From NCBI RefSeq assembly GCF_030719035.1, contig NZ_CP132203.1, positions 5,412,501 to 5,476,500 on the forward strand: 64,000 bases of DNA, read 5' to 3'. Below the pieces are notes generated by a model, which was given only the letters and a program-made list of their open reading frames with translations, was not told the origin of the DNA and did no database searches. Made by a program: the position numbers and the translations under genes. Each line of letters begins with the position of its first letter. Positions within the stretch are counted from its first letter, which is position 1. Positions 1 through 9,983 of this stretch are shown here, piece by piece. Origin of the DNA: Hahella sp. HNIBRBA332 (GTDB taxonomy: Bacteria; Pseudomonadota; Gammaproteobacteria; Pseudomonadales; Oleiphilaceae).

Positions 1-905
1 TAATCGGACTTACGCTTGCGAGCGCGAGGGTGGGCTTTGTCGTAGACTTCCGCCAAATGCTGGAAGTTCAAATGGGTATAGATCTGCGTAGTGGATATAT
101 CTGCGTGCCCAAGCAACTCCTGCACGGCCCGCAGATCGCCGCTGGACTCCAATAGATGGCTGGCGCAAGAGTGGCGGAATAAGTGAGGGTACAAGCGGCC
201 GCTGAAGCCTTTCTTTTGCGCCCATTGGCGCAGTCGGGTTTGTATGCTGCGACGGGACAAACGCGCGCCTCGCAGACTGACGAAGACCGCCGGCTCTCCC
301 GCTCCCGCCAGCGACGCGCGCGCCTGCAGCCAATCCTGCAGCGCCTTACGAGCCTGACCGCCAACGGGCACCAGACGCTCTTTGCCGCCTTTCCCCAACA
401 CCCTGGCCAGGCCCTCGCTCAAGTCCAGATGCGCCAAGTCCAACCCCGCCAACTCGCTCAGGCGCATGCCGGATGTATAGAATAATTCGGCGATCGCCTG
501 ATCGCGTATGTCCAGTTCTTCGTCTTCTACCGGTGAATCCAGTAACTGCTTGGCCTGATCGACATCCATGGTCGCTGGCAAACGTTTGGTCATTTTCGGG
601 GCGCGTACGCCATTGGCGGGGTTTTCGTATACGACACGCTCTCGCAAGAGGTATTCATAAAAACGCCTGACTGTAGACAACAAACGGTGCAATGAGCGAC
701 TGCCGAGCCCACGGCGATGAAACTCGCTGAGAGCCTGGCGCAGCTGCGGCGTATGCAGGTCTTTCCAGGTAGCGACGCCATTAGCGTCACAGTACGCGAC
801 AACACGTCGTAAATCGCGAGTGTAGTTACTGACGGTATGCACGGAATAGCGGCGTTCGCTATGCAGATACGCAATAAACGCCTCTACTTGTGTGGACAAG
901 CTCAT
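1..905 (-). CDS. xerC: Tyrosine recombinase XerC (3' end cut by window edge)
   Basis: Site-specific recombinase that, with XerD, resolves chromosome dimers at dif during cell division. Reading the minus strand from the ATG at 905 gives an open frame of about 301 codons with no stop before base 1, so only the last few residues are missing. The N-terminal SAM-like DNA-binding domain (about 1-90) is followed by the catalytic domain. All catalytic residues are visible: Arg in SGMRLSEL, Lys in GKGGKERLVP, the HxxR box in PHLFRHS, His in LLGHADI, and the nucleophile Tyr in TTQIYTHL near the C-terminus. LGHADISTTQIYTHL is typical of XerC/XerD. Placement downstream of dapF and a DUF484 gene is the classic enterobacterial/pseudomonad xerC neighbourhood and separates it from XerD. 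Confidence 0.95.
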   Translation of the reverse strand, partial: MSLSTQVEAFIAYLHSERRYSVHTVSNYTRDLRRVVAYCDANGVATWKDLHTPQLRQALSEFHRRGLGSRSLHRLLSTVRRFYEYLLRERVVYENPANGVRAPKMTKRLPATMDVDQAKQLLDSPVEDEELDIRDQAIAELFYTSGMRLSELAGLDLAHLDLSEGLARVLGKGGKERLVPVGGQARKALQDWLQARASLAGAGEPAVFVSLRGARLSRRSIQTRLRQWAQKKGFSGRLYPHLFRHSCASHLLESSGDLRAVQELLGHADISTTQIYTHLNFQHLAEVYDKAHPRARKRKSD

Positions 906-941
906 GGAAAACTCTCCGACCGCAGGACCCGCAACCAGTGA

Positions 942-1673
942 CTAATCCGGGAAATGCTCGTCTCCCCGCCCCTCTTTCGCCAATAAAGGCGGCAGCATAC
1001 GGCTAAGAGACTCACTGATGTAAGACAGGAATAACGATCCCATGCTGGTATTGAAATAACGCTCATTGCGACTGCCGATGCTCAGCATTCCCAACAAGTC
1101 GCCGTATCTAAGTGGAATGACCGCGCAGGACGCAATGTCAGAGTGGTTGTGAGGAAATAAAACCTGCAGCTGTCTGGGCTCCAGATTGCCGCAAACCGCC
1201 TTGACGCTGTTAAGCAGCTCTTCGCCCAACGCATCAGAGGATTCCGTCAGCGAAGCGGTAGAAACATTACTGATCGGGAAGTCTTTATGCTCAGCGAACA
1301 GCACCAAGCTACAGAAGTCCACCTGAAAGTCGCCGGTGAAACTGTCTTCCAGCACAATCACCACTTCATCCAGTGAACGTGCTTCCAGCAAGTTCATCAA
1401 CAAGCGTTTGCTCTTTTCAAAAAAGCGGTCGTTCTGACGCGCCGTATCGATCAAATCGTACAGTTGCCGCTCATAATGATCGCGTTGTTCCCGAAACAGG
1501 CTGATTTGTCGCTCAACCAGGGAAATCGCCGCGCCGGACCGGTGCGGCAGCCGTATTTCATTGAGCAGTTCTTCATGCTCAACAAAAAAGTTGGGGTGCT
1601 CACGCAGGTAAGCCACCACAGCTTCTGCTGTCAGCGCCGGATTTTCGTCACTGCGCTTTGCCTGATTATTCAT
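942..1673 (-). CDS. DUF484 family protein (YigA-like)
   Basis: Cytoplasmic protein of 243 residues belonging to the DUF484 family, which is regularly found between dapF and xerC in gammaproteobacteria. Its biochemical role is not established. The N-terminus (about 15-45) holds the family signature AVVAYLREHPNFFVEH. Residues 55-95 look helical, possibly coiled coil, and the C-terminal half (about 95-230) has the pattern of a GAF-like fold, with a CAVIPLRYGDLLGMLSIGS core strand region. It ends 36 bp before xerC, with which it is probably co-transcribed, and begins 119 bp after the end of dapF. Confidence 0.85.
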   Translation of the reverse strand: MNNQAKRSDENPALTAEAVVAYLREHPNFFVEHEELLNEIRLPHRSGAAISLVERQISLFREQRDHYERQLYDLIDTARQNDRFFEKSKRLLMNLLEARSLDEVVIVLEDSFTGDFQVDFCSLVLFAEHKDFPISNVSTASLTESSDALGEELLNSVKAVCGNLEPRQLQVLFPHNHSDIASCAVIPLRYGDLLGMLSIGSRNERYFNTSMGSLFLSYISESLSRMLPPLLAKEGRGDEHFPD

Positions 1674-1792
1674 TCACCACTCCACTGCCGGAACTCTGTT
1701 TAGCGCCTATCAGGGCTTGCGAGTTCCGGTTGTATGCCTGACGTTTGTATTAATAGTCCGTCTACTTTATTCCTGTCAGTGTCCCTGCCGAG

Positions 1793-2623
1793 CTATATCC
1801 TTACTTGACCATCAAAAACACGCACCGCCGGACCGGTCATCATGACCGGATGGCCCTCGCCTTCCCAGCTTATCTTGAGGTTACCGCCCGGCAGCTTGAT
1901 TTCCACCTTGCGATCCAACAGGCCGCGCAGCCTGCCCGCCACCACCGCCGCACAAGCGCCAGTGCCACAGGCCAGCGTCTCTCCGGCGCCTCTCTCGAAC
2001 ACTCTAAGCTTAGCAAAGCGGCGGTGAACCACCTGTAAAAATCCAATATTGGCGCGTTCGGGAAAGCGAGAATGATTTTCCAACGCTTTGCCCAGTTTAT
2101 GCACCGGGGCTTTATTGACGTCGTCCACCACCAATACACCATGCGGATTGCCCATGGAAACCGCGCTGATCTCATACATCACGCCGTTGACTTCAATCGG
2201 GTAGATGGTCTCCTGCGTCTCGGCGAGAAAAGGAATTTCCGCCGGAGTCAGTCTGGGCGCGCCCATATCCACGGTCACTAGGCCATCCTTGTTCACAATC
2301 AGCTCGATAATTCCCTTTTTGGTCTCCACACGGATATTTTTTTTGTTGGTCAGACGGCTTTCTTTAACAAAGCGCGCAAAACAACGAGCGCCATTGCCGC
2401 ATTGTTCCACTTCTGAGCCATCGGCATTGAAAATACGGTATCTGAAATCCACATCTGGGCGTCCAGGCGGCTCAACGATCAACAGCTGGTCGAAGCCTAC
2501 GCCGAAGTTGCGATCGGCCAGTCTACGCACTTGCTCCGGACGGAAGTGCGCATGCTGGGAGATGAGATCGACAACCATGAAGTCGTTGCCCAAACCATGC
2601 ATTTTGGTGAACTTTATTAACAT
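1793..2623 (-). CDS. dapF: Diaminopimelate epimerase
   Basis: Cofactor-independent racemase that converts LL- to meso-diaminopimelate in lysine and peptidoglycan precursor synthesis, in the cytoplasm. The 276-residue length is normal. Both catalytic cysteines are present in their conserved contexts: EQCGNGARC (about residue 73) and [11 protein letters not shown] (about residue 218). The N-terminal [13 protein letters not shown] motif is intact, fixing the start at the ATG at 2623. It begins 12 bp after the lysA stop, so the two successive steps of lysine synthesis are expected from one transcript. Confidence 0.97.
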   Translation of the reverse strand: MLIKFTKMHGLGNDFMVVDLISQHAHFRPEQVRRLADRNFGVGFDQLLIVEPPGRPDVDFRYRIFNADGSEVEQCGNGARCFARFVKESRLTNKKNIRVETKKGIIELIVNKDGLVTVDMGAPRLTPAEIPFLAETQETIYPIEVNGVMYEISAVSMGNPHGVLVVDDVNKAPVHKLGKALENHSRFPERANIGFLQVVHRRFAKLRVFERGAGETLACGTGACAAVVAGRLRGLLDRKVEIKLPGGNLKISWEGEGHPVMMTGPAVRVFDGQVRI

Positions 2624-2635
2624 TTCAGCTCACTT

Positions 2636-3907
2636 TTATGCAGGTTTTACCGAAGCGCTCTCCGGCAGCGCGCACTCTCCCGCGAACAACTCCTCGATAG
2701 TTTCGCGACGACGCACAAGGTAGTGCTTGTCGCCATCCACCATCACCTCGGCGGCGCGGCCGCGAGAGTTGTAGTTTGAACTCATAACGAAGCCATAAGC
2801 TCCTGCTGAACGTACCGCCAGCAGATCTCCCGGTTTCAGGTTCAAGAGACGTTCTTTGCCAATAAAGTCGCCGGTTTCGCATACCGGACCGACAATATCA
2901 TAACGCGCTTCTTTACCTTCGCTGTGCTGCCGCACCGGCACGATATTCTGCCAGGCGCCATAGAGAGACGGGCGGATCAGGTCATTCATCGCCGCATCGA
3001 CAATAGCGAAGTCTTTGTGGCCGTTATGCTTCAGATATTCTACGCGAGTGACCATCAACCCGGCGTTGGCGGCGATGGAACGCCCGGGCTCCAGCACCAG
3101 CGTCAGACCGCTGCCCTTTAGGCGCTCCATGACGGCGCGGGCGTATTCGTTGGGATGCGGCGGCGTTTCCTGGTTGTAGGTAACGCCCAGGCCGCCGCCC
3201 AAATCCAGATGCTTGAGTTGAATGCCTTCGTTGCGCAATGTCTCAATGATATTCAACACTCGCTCCAGCGCATCCAAGAACGGGCTGATCTGAGTAAGTT
3301 GCGAACCAATGTGGCAGTCAATGCCGATGACGTCCAAGTGCGGCGACGCGGCCGCGGAGCGATACAAATCCAGCGCTTCATCAATGCTGACGCCAAACTT
3401 GTTTTCTTTGAGCCCGGTGGAGATGTAGGGATGCGTTTGCGGGTCCACATCGGGATTGACGCGGATGGAGATTGGCGCTTTTTTGCCCATACTCGCGGCG
3501 ACCTGTTGTAGCCTTTCCAGCTCAGGTGCGGACTCCACGTTAAAGCAATGCACGCCGACTTCCAGGGCGCGGCGCATCTCATGTTCCAGCTTACCGACGC
3601 CGGAGAAGACAATTCGCTCCGGCTTGCCGCCCGCCGCCAGCACTCTCTCCATTTCGCCCACGGAAACGATGTCGAAACCCGCACCCAGTCGCGCCAGTAC
3701 ATTCAACACCGCGAGATTGGAGTTCGCTTTGACGGCGTAGCAAATCATATGGGGATAGCCGTCCATCGCAGTCTGATAGGCTTTCAGATGCCTTTCCAGC
3801 GTGGCCCGGGAGTAGATATAGCAAGGTGTGCCGTAATGCTCGGCGATTTCCTGAACGGAAAGGTCTTCAGCGAAGAGCTGATGATTGCGATATTCAAAGT
3901 GGTCCAT
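2636..3907 (-). CDS. lysA: Diaminopimelate decarboxylase
   Basis: PLP-dependent fold-III decarboxylase that converts meso-diaminopimelate to L-lysine, the last step of the pathway. The protein is 423 residues. The PLP lysine lies in YAVKANSN (about residue 60), the substrate and phosphate-binding motifs HIGSQ, GGGLGV and EPGRSI follow in order, and the C-terminal GPVCETGDF motif supplies the catalytic Cys/Glu from the partner subunit. The start MDHFEYRN matches the usual N-terminus of proteobacterial LysA. It lies between lptM (76 bp upstream) and dapF (12 bp downstream). Confidence 0.97.
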   Translation of the reverse strand: MDHFEYRNHQLFAEDLSVQEIAEHYGTPCYIYSRATLERHLKAYQTAMDGYPHMICYAVKANSNLAVLNVLARLGAGFDIVSVGEMERVLAAGGKPERIVFSGVGKLEHEMRRALEVGVHCFNVESAPELERLQQVAASMGKKAPISIRVNPDVDPQTHPYISTGLKENKFGVSIDEALDLYRSAAASPHLDVIGIDCHIGSQLTQISPFLDALERVLNIIETLRNEGIQLKHLDLGGGLGVTYNQETPPHPNEYARAVMERLKGSGLTLVLEPGRSIAANAGLMVTRVEYLKHNGHKDFAIVDAAMNDLIRPSLYGAWQNIVPVRQHSEGKEARYDIVGPVCETGDFIGKERLLNLKPGDLLAVRSAGAYGFVMSSNYNSRGRAAEVMVDGDKHYLVRRRETIEELFAGECALPESASVKPA

Positions 3908-3983
3908 AGGTCAACTCAAGCTGCGGAACGGGTGTCGCTCTGGCCTCTGACGACGCAGTGGCCGGACCTGATCCTGGCCGAGG

Positions 3984-4130
3984 TCAATACCCCGACGGCG
4001 CCTTCAACTCAATGCGGACGTCCCCGCTCCGCCATGTCTGCTGATCAGGTAGTTGCAAAGGACCTTTCTGACCGCAGGACATTAACCAAGTAGAAGCGTA
4101 TACCAACAAGATCACGCCGATTGCGCGCAT
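3984..4130 (-). CDS. lptM: LptM/YifL-type small lipoprotein
   Basis: A 48-residue lipoprotein read directly on the minus strand from the ATG at 4130 to the TGA at 3984. The sequence begins MRAIGVILLVYASTW, followed by the lipobox LMSC and then GQKGPLQLP. The CGQKGPL(Y/Q)LP box right after the acylated Cys is the hallmark of the YifL/LptM family. LptM assists assembly of the LptD/LptE lipopolysaccharide translocon at the outer membrane. Position directly upstream of lysA is the conserved position of this gene (called lppL in pseudomonads). The C-terminal tail is short and hydrophilic. Family assignment rests on the motif plus context. Confidence 0.85.
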   Translation of the reverse strand: MRAIGVILLVYASTWLMSCGQKGPLQLPDQQTWRSGDVRIELKAPSGY

Positions 4131-4274
4131 AACCCATCCCGGAATTAATCAAATTCCGCCAGTATAACGGCGCAGTAACACAATAGAAACAGTCCTGAAC
4201 ACAATAGAACCGCCGCCGGGCGACGGCGTTGCGAGGAAAGTAAACGATGTGGGGGAAAATCCCGTTGGGGCCGC

Positions 4275-7190
4275 TTATCTGGCTGCGGCGGGATTCATAT
4301 CCGGCGCCGCCACCGCGCCGCCGTCAGTGCGGGCCCCGCGGATCTCACGCTCAAGCACCACTTTATATTGCAGATACTGAGTGGTCTGCAGATGGCTTTG
4401 GTATTCCTCGCGCTCCAGATCGTGAGGCAAGCTGAGGTCTATGATGTAACCGGGTAATGCGGCGCTGTTACGGAAACGGCTGCTTAAATAATGCGCCAGC
4501 GCCGCCGCTACCCGGCCACCATGCTCCAACACGGTGAATTCTTTATGCTCACAGTAGAGATTGAAATCCAGTTCGCGGCCATTCTCGTAGGCCCCGATCG
4601 CCTGTATCTCCACATAGTCGCCAAAGCCTTTATGCAGACTGATCTCCCGTTTTTCAATCCGGTATTCCGGTTTCCCCGGCTGTAGTTGGTAGAACTCCAC
4701 TTCAAGGAAACCTGCGCCGTCATCCGCCAGGGAGTCATGCATCTGTTTGCGCTCCTGCACTCCCAGCAAAAATTGCTTTAACGACCCCAACAACACATTA
4801 AGATCGGAACCCGTCTCCCGATACACCAGCAGCGATCCTTTCTCGTCAATCACATAAATATCGGTAATGCGACCCTGACTCAGATAAAACACCTGCACGA
4901 CATGCGGACGCATGCGGGCGAATACGGCGCGCAGCACATCTTCGCTCAATGCATAATCATCCACGACAATCGAGCTGTAGTGTTTTTGCGGCTGCGCCAG
5001 AAACTCACATAACCCGACGTAATCGTCCAACGCCGTAAATCGGGGTTGGTCGTCGACAAACTGCAGTACGAAGTAACGATCTTCCATCTGCAGAATATAG
5101 CGGCTGCGCGCACGCTCTTTGGCGCTGAAATAACAGGACACCACTTGCTGAAACAGCTGACTGACCCGCTGCGCAATCGCTCCCGCCCGGGTGGGGCAGT
5201 AGCAAAGCACGGACAGTTGCGGCAGCCCTTCGCCAAACTGTTCGCTCTCCGCCAGCGCGGCAAGGTAATTTTTCAGACACTGCACCAAGGTGTCGCCGGA
5301 CTCATAACGTTGCACCATCACCTCATTCCAGCTATTGATGATGACCTGATCCAGCGTCGCCACCAAATTGGCCCGCTCAGAGGCGTAGCCCAGCGCATCG
5401 TTGCGATTGCTGAGTTTGTGCAGGCCGCGGCGGCTCAGATCCGCCATAGGATCGACGCCTACGTTTACATAGACCAGAGTCGCGCGTAACTTGGCTTTAG
5501 CGCGGTAGTCCTGTTGCGTCACCGCCGGCAGCGGCAAGCTTATCAGCGAGCGCAAACTGGAGATGATCTGTTGTAATTCATACTGGCTGGCGTGACTCTC
5601 TCCCGAGGCAAGACTAACGCTGGTGCTGCGGTCCAACAGGCCATTGCAATACGCCCAGACCAGCAACTCGATGAGGCTGTTTGAACGTTTGACTGCAGGA
5701 TTGAATGCCGCATCCATGGGGTTGGACAGATTTCGATACAACAGCCAACCATTGCCAGCTGCGCCGATGGCCTGACTGCTGAGATGATGAAACGCCAGAT
5801 TATCCTCCGACAGATTTGGAGCGATGCCCGGATTGATCATCTCGACTTTGCCGGCCTTACGCTGGAAAGCCGCATAGAGTTTGCGACCCAGCAAGTTAAT
5901 ATCGCGAGCGCTGATCGCCGCCGCCAACCCCTTCTCCCGCGCATAGGAGGACAGGAATCGATAACAGCCGGTGAGTTCATTCACCACTGCGCGTTTTTCC
6001 TGAATCACCTGATCCACTTTCCAGGCGCCGCGGCCGTCCAGATAACGCAATTCCCGCTCTGACCACTCCCATTCATGAGTCAGTTTTTCCATGACTTTGC
6101 GACGCCATGACTTTTCTCTTTCTGGAACGAAAACCGACAGGCGTTCGCCGATCTTCAGGTAAAAGCTGCGCCGCACCAGATCTAGACGCCCTTGCTCACG
6201 CTGGGATTGCAACGATTGCTCCAGACGTCGATAGACCATGACGTAGGGGTCCAGCTCATCGGGGTCAAGCGTATCCGCGAAGATGGCCTGTTTGTACGCC
6301 AGGCTCAGGTTGGGCAGGGTGTCCTCATCTTTTGCATAGGATTCCACCAACATCAGTTTGAGTACCGACTTATAAGGAGAGTCGATGCCTTTATAAAGCT
6401 GCCACATGCCGGCGCCAACAAACTCGTTGGGAGGAATCCGGGCGCAGCCGCCAAAGTCGATGTAATCCTTGGGCTTGATGAAACGCTTCTCCAGCAGCAG
6501 ATCCGCCAACTCGGCGTAATTCGCCTCCTGATCTGGCGGAATCAGCCACCATAAAGGATAAGCGCCGCCCAACCAGATGCCGGTGCGGTAAAATTCATCC
6601 AATAACAAATAGTGCTGAGCGGTGCCGCAATCTTCAGAGTCGGCGGCGGCCTCCTGGCGGCCGCTGCGAAACGCCTCCGCATCCATTAGGAATATGTGCA
6701 TTTCCGAGCCCATCTCCATCGCCCACTGGCATATCAGGTCCGCTTTGCGTTGCAGCTCCAATAGCGCCTTTGCGTCTAGATCCGAGCGATGACAAAGCCA
6801 GACATCAAAGTCGCTGCCCCCGGAATGGGCAATCGAACCGGTGCTGCCCATTAGATAGAGGCTGGTGATATCCCCATGATGGCGAGCCGGCTCGCGGTAA
6901 TTAAAGGAGCGGCTCAGGCGCTGCGCCTGCGCGACGATACTCTTGTCCGGCTCATAGTTAACTAAACGGTGGGGCGTAGTGCGGGAAACATAGCCCGGCA
7001 ACAGGGGATGATTGACATGAAACAGAAGCGGCAATAGCTCCAACACAACCTGCTGCCTTGGCGTCAGCGCCAGGCGGGTGCGTTGTAAACGATGCTCCAC
7101 CAAAGTGATGAAACGCTGACATAGCGTTTTCAGGACTTTGCGGTCCACGCCTTCGGTGTAATCGGGATTTAAGCTGCGCCGGTAACTCAT
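4275..7190 (-). CDS. cyaA: Class I adenylate cyclase
   Basis: Synthesises cAMP from ATP, the signal read by the CRP/Vfr regulators. The protein is 971 residues, longer than the roughly 850 of enterobacterial CyaA and close to pseudomonad versions. The N-terminal catalytic half (about 1-550) carries the class I signature GSTGSIAHSGGSDFDVWLCH around residues 111-130, with the nucleotidyltransferase-like GS...DxD pattern. The C-terminal half is the regulatory region. Start MSYRRSLNPDY at 7190. It stands alone between argH (123 bp upstream, with a hairpin in the gap) and lptM. A CyaY/frataxin gene, often near this locus in relatives, is not present in the gap. Confidence 0.93.
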   Translation of the reverse strand: MSYRRSLNPDYTEGVDRKVLKTLCQRFITLVEHRLQRTRLALTPRQQVVLELLPLLFHVNHPLLPGYVSRTTPHRLVNYEPDKSIVAQAQRLSRSFNYREPARHHGDITSLYLMGSTGSIAHSGGSDFDVWLCHRSDLDAKALLELQRKADLICQWAMEMGSEMHIFLMDAEAFRSGRQEAAADSEDCGTAQHYLLLDEFYRTGIWLGGAYPLWWLIPPDQEANYAELADLLLEKRFIKPKDYIDFGGCARIPPNEFVGAGMWQLYKGIDSPYKSVLKLMLVESYAKDEDTLPNLSLAYKQAIFADTLDPDELDPYVMVYRRLEQSLQSQREQGRLDLVRRSFYLKIGERLSVFVPEREKSWRRKVMEKLTHEWEWSERELRYLDGRGAWKVDQVIQEKRAVVNELTGCYRFLSSYAREKGLAAAISARDINLLGRKLYAAFQRKAGKVEMINPGIAPNLSEDNLAFHHLSSQAIGAAGNGWLLYRNLSNPMDAAFNPAVKRSNSLIELLVWAYCNGLLDRSTSVSLASGESHASQYELQQIISSLRSLISLPLPAVTQQDYRAKAKLRATLVYVNVGVDPMADLSRRGLHKLSNRNDALGYASERANLVATLDQVIINSWNEVMVQRYESGDTLVQCLKNYLAALAESEQFGEGLPQLSVLCYCPTRAGAIAQRVSQLFQQVVSCYFSAKERARSRYILQMEDRYFVLQFVDDQPRFTALDDYVGLCEFLAQPQKHYSSIVVDDYALSEDVLRAVFARMRPHVVQVFYLSQGRITDIYVIDEKGSLLVYRETGSDLNVLLGSLKQFLLGVQERKQMHDSLADDGAGFLEVEFYQLQPGKPEYRIEKREISLHKGFGDYVEIQAIGAYENGRELDFNLYCEHKEFTVLEHGGRVAAALAHYLSSRFRNSAALPGYIIDLSLPHDLEREEYQSHLQTTQYLQYKVVLEREIRGARTDGGAVAAPDMNPAAAR

Positions 7191-7261
7191 GCATAGAGTA
7201 TAGCGGGGGCGGCGCGTTGCGTTTGCGACGGTCGGTATTTATTAGGCAAAGGAATGTAAAG

Positions 7262-7287
7262 GCCCGGGTCGGTTAAACCGCCCGGGC
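7262..7287 (-). terminator. Hairpin downstream of argH
   Basis: Inverted arms GCCCGGG (7262-7268) and CCCGGGC (7281-7287), extended inward by CGG/CCG across a one-base bulge, with a TTAAA loop. It lies 25 bp past the argH stop. Only a short CCTTTA run follows in the argH direction, so termination may be modest. Confidence 0.55.
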
Positions 7288-7312
7288 GAACCCGCGATCA
7301 AACGCAGGGAGT

Positions 7313-8719
7313 TTACATCTCAGTGTTGCGTTTGAGCCATTCACGGGTGCGGGTCACCGCGGCGCGCACCTGCGCCGGCGCTGTGCCGCCAATGTGATTA
7401 CGGGCGTTAACGGAGCCTTCCAGGGTCAGTACATCGAACACATCCGCCTCGATGTCCGCACTGAACTCACGCAACTCCTCCAGGCTCATTTCGCTCAGGT
7501 CTCTGCCGCTGGAGACGCCTAGCGCCACCGCCTTGCCGACCACTTCATGGGCGTCACGGAAAGGCAAACCTTTGCGCACGAGATAATCCGCCAGATCCGT
7601 CGCAGTGGAGAAACCGCGACGCGCCGACTCAGCCATAGCGTCACGATTGACCGACACCGCCGGCATCATATCGCCATACGCTTTCAGGCAGCCTTTGACC
7701 GTATCGATAGCGTCGAACAGAGGTTCTTTGTCTTCCTGGTTGTCTTTGTTGTAGGCCAGCGGCTGACTTTTCATCAACATCAGCAGGCTGATAAGGTGAC
7801 CGCTCACACGACCGCTCTTGCCGCGGATCAGCTCAGGCACGTCCGGGTTTTTCTTCTGCGGCATGATGGAAGAGCCCGTGCAGAAGCGATCCGGCAAGTT
7901 AATGAAGTTGAATTGAGCGGAAGTCCACAGCACCAGTTCCTCAGAGAAACGGGACAGGTGCATCATCAGCAAACTGGCGAAGCTGCAGAACTCAATGGCG
8001 AAATCCCGGTCGCTGACCGCATCCAGGGAATTCTCCGCCGGTCCGTTGAAGCCCAGCAGCTCGCTGGTGTACTGACGATCAATAGGATAAGTGGCGCCCG
8101 CCAAAGCGGCTGCGCCCAGTGGCGATACGTTGAAACGCTCCCTGCAGTCCGATAGGCGGCTGAAGTCGCGTTTCAGCATCTCCGCCCAGGCCAGCATGTG
8201 GTGGCCAAATGTCACCGGCTGCGCTGTCTGCAAGTGGGTGAACCCGGGCATGATGGCGTCCGCTTCACGCTCAGCCAGATCCGCCAGAGCGGCGATCAAA
8301 CGCAGCAGATCAGCGGCGATGACATCGACCTCATCACGCAGATACAGACGAATATCCGTCGCCACCTGGTCATTACGCGAACGACCGGTATGCAGCTTTT
8401 TACCGGTGACGCCGATTTTCTGAGTAAGACGCGCTTCAATATTCATGTGCACGTCTTCCAGCTTAACCGACCATTCAAATGCGCCGGCTTCAATCTCCGC
8501 TTCGATTTCACGCAACCCGTTGATAATCTGATCGCGCTCTTCTTCAGTCAAAACGCCGACTTTAGCCAGCATGGTGGCGTGAGCAATGGAGCCGCAAATG
8601 TCGTGATGATACATGCGCCTGTCAAAATCCACGGAGGCCGTGAAACGTTCTACGAAGGCGTCGGTGGCTTCTGTGAAGCGGCCGCCCCAGAGCTTATCGG
8701 TAGTGTCCTGCTTTGTCAT
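7313..8719 (-). CDS. argH: Argininosuccinate lyase
   Basis: Cleaves argininosuccinate to arginine and fumarate, the last step of arginine synthesis. Fumarase/aspartase superfamily, cytoplasmic homotetramer. The superfamily signature [12 protein letters not shown] is intact (about residue 280), as are HTGRSRNDQ (about 110) and [10 protein letters not shown] (about 160), which carry the catalytic His and substrate contacts. I place the start at the ATG at 8719 ([15 protein letters not shown], 468 residues). A TTG three codons further upstream (8728) sits just 4 bases after a GAGG and cannot be excluded. It is divergent from the AlgZ/AlgR pair, as in pseudomonads. Confidence 0.96.
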   Translation of the reverse strand: MTKQDTTDKLWGGRFTEATDAFVERFTASVDFDRRMYHHDICGSIAHATMLAKVGVLTEEERDQIINGLREIEAEIEAGAFEWSVKLEDVHMNIEARLTQKIGVTGKKLHTGRSRNDQVATDIRLYLRDEVDVIAADLLRLIAALADLAEREADAIMPGFTHLQTAQPVTFGHHMLAWAEMLKRDFSRLSDCRERFNVSPLGAAALAGATYPIDRQYTSELLGFNGPAENSLDAVSDRDFAIEFCSFASLLMMHLSRFSEELVLWTSAQFNFINLPDRFCTGSSIMPQKKNPDVPELIRGKSGRVSGHLISLLMLMKSQPLAYNKDNQEDKEPLFDAIDTVKGCLKAYGDMMPAVSVNRDAMAESARRGFSTATDLADYLVRKGLPFRDAHEVVGKAVALGVSSGRDLSEMSLEELREFSADIEADVFDVLTLEGSVNARNHIGGTAPAQVRAAVTRTREWLKRNTEM

Positions 8720-8890
8720 GATGGTCAAGTTGCCTCATACTGGAAATGAATCGAAGCGCACGGAACCCATGCCCAACCTGTGGCATGATAGGTAAAGGCC
8801 CGCGATTATAACAGTTTCCCGCGCTCTGTAGACATGCAAGGCGACGGGTCGGGGCGTTTGTATTCGCCAACCAGCTTTGATGGCATAAAA

Positions 8891-9943
8891 ATGGAGCAGT
8901 CCCCCAAGTCCTCGCACCCGCCAGGGGTGTTTCTACCAGAGCTTTGCAACGTTCAAGCGGTCCTCCTGATGGTGATCGCCACGGGGCTTTGCGCGCTGCT
9001 GTTTACGCTTATTTACGCCGGCCCCGGTCATTTCGATTGGGACTATTTCGCGCTCACCTCTTTATTCATGTTGTGGGTGGTGCTGACCAGCGCGCTGATT
9101 CTGTGTCGTCTGCGCATACTTGGCGCAGGCTGGAGCATGTCGCGGCAGGCGCTGGTCGCTTACCTGATAGCCCCTTCTATTACGCTTATCTACGCCATAC
9201 TCGCTAACGCCCTGTTCCGCAAAGGCGCATTGGAAGAACCCGGATCGGGCTTTTGGTTTGTGGTGCAGGCGGTGGCGATCAGCGCGATCTTAACCGGAAT
9301 TATCCTGCGTTATTTCTATCTCCAGCACCTCTGGCACCTGCAGCAGAAGTCAGAGTTGGAGTCTCGAGTACAGGCGCTGCAGGCGCGAATCCGCCCCCAC
9401 TTTCTGTTTAACAGCATGAATTCCATCGCCGGACTGATACCGATAAATCCCAACGAGGCGGAAGAGGCCGTGTTGGATTTGGCCGAGCTGTTTCGGGCCG
9501 CGTTAAAAGAGTCTTCATCCCTGGCGCCGCTAAAAGAAGAACTGGCTCTGTGCGAGCGCTATCTGCGCATTGAACAGCTCCGTCTCGGCGAGCGACTCAC
9601 CGTAAAGTGGGACATGCATAATTTATCCGACGCCGCCCGAGTGCCGCCATTGAGCATCCAGCCGTTAGTGGAAAACGCGGTCTATCATGGGGTGCAGCCC
9701 TCAGCGGAAGGTGGACTCATCACCATCACCGCCTACGAACAAGGGTCCTGGCTATATGTACTGATCAGCAATCCCGTGCACAACGGCGATCCAAGTCAGG
9801 GCCATAAAGGCAATCGCATCGCCATGCAAAACATACGCAGCCGTCTACAGGCGTTTTTCGGCGATCAGGCGGTGCTGAAAACCAGTCAGATGGACGGCCG
9901 CTTCACCGCCACCATGCGCGCGCCTTTACATAAAAAAGGCTGA
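8891..9943 (+). CDS. algZ: AlgZ/FimS-type LytS-family sensor histidine kinase
   Basis: Membrane sensor kinase of the LytS/His_kinase (PF06580) family. The first ~130 residues contain four hydrophobic segments with short loops and no large periplasmic domain. They are followed by a linker helix and the phospho-acceptor box RIRPHFLFNSMNSI. The ATPase part has the N-box-like NAVYHGVQP and a C-terminal glycine-rich NIRSRLQAFFG. The ATG at 8891 (350 residues, MEQSPKSSH) is chosen by distance to the conserved FLPELC region. An in-frame ATG at 8834 would add 19 residues and neither has a strong ribosome site. Position between argH and algR-hemC matches Pseudomonas algZ (fimS), whose product controls alginate and twitching motility with AlgR. 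Its target here is unknown. Confidence 0.85.
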   Translation: MEQSPKSSHPPGVFLPELCNVQAVLLMVIATGLCALLFTLIYAGPGHFDWDYFALTSLFMLWVVLTSALILCRLRILGAGWSMSRQALVAYLIAPSITLIYAILANALFRKGALEEPGSGFWFVVQAVAISAILTGIILRYFYLQHLWHLQQKSELESRVQALQARIRPHFLFNSMNSIAGLIPINPNEAEEAVLDLAELFRAALKESSSLAPLKEELALCERYLRIEQLRLGERLTVKWDMHNLSDAARVPPLSIQPLVENAVYHGVQPSAEGGLITITAYEQGSWLYVLISNPVHNGDPSQGHKGNRIAMQNIRSRLQAFFGDQAVLKTSQMDGRFTATMRAPLHKKG

Positions 9944-9983
9944 GCGGTTATAACATGCAACATTTTGAACCCATGAATGCGCC

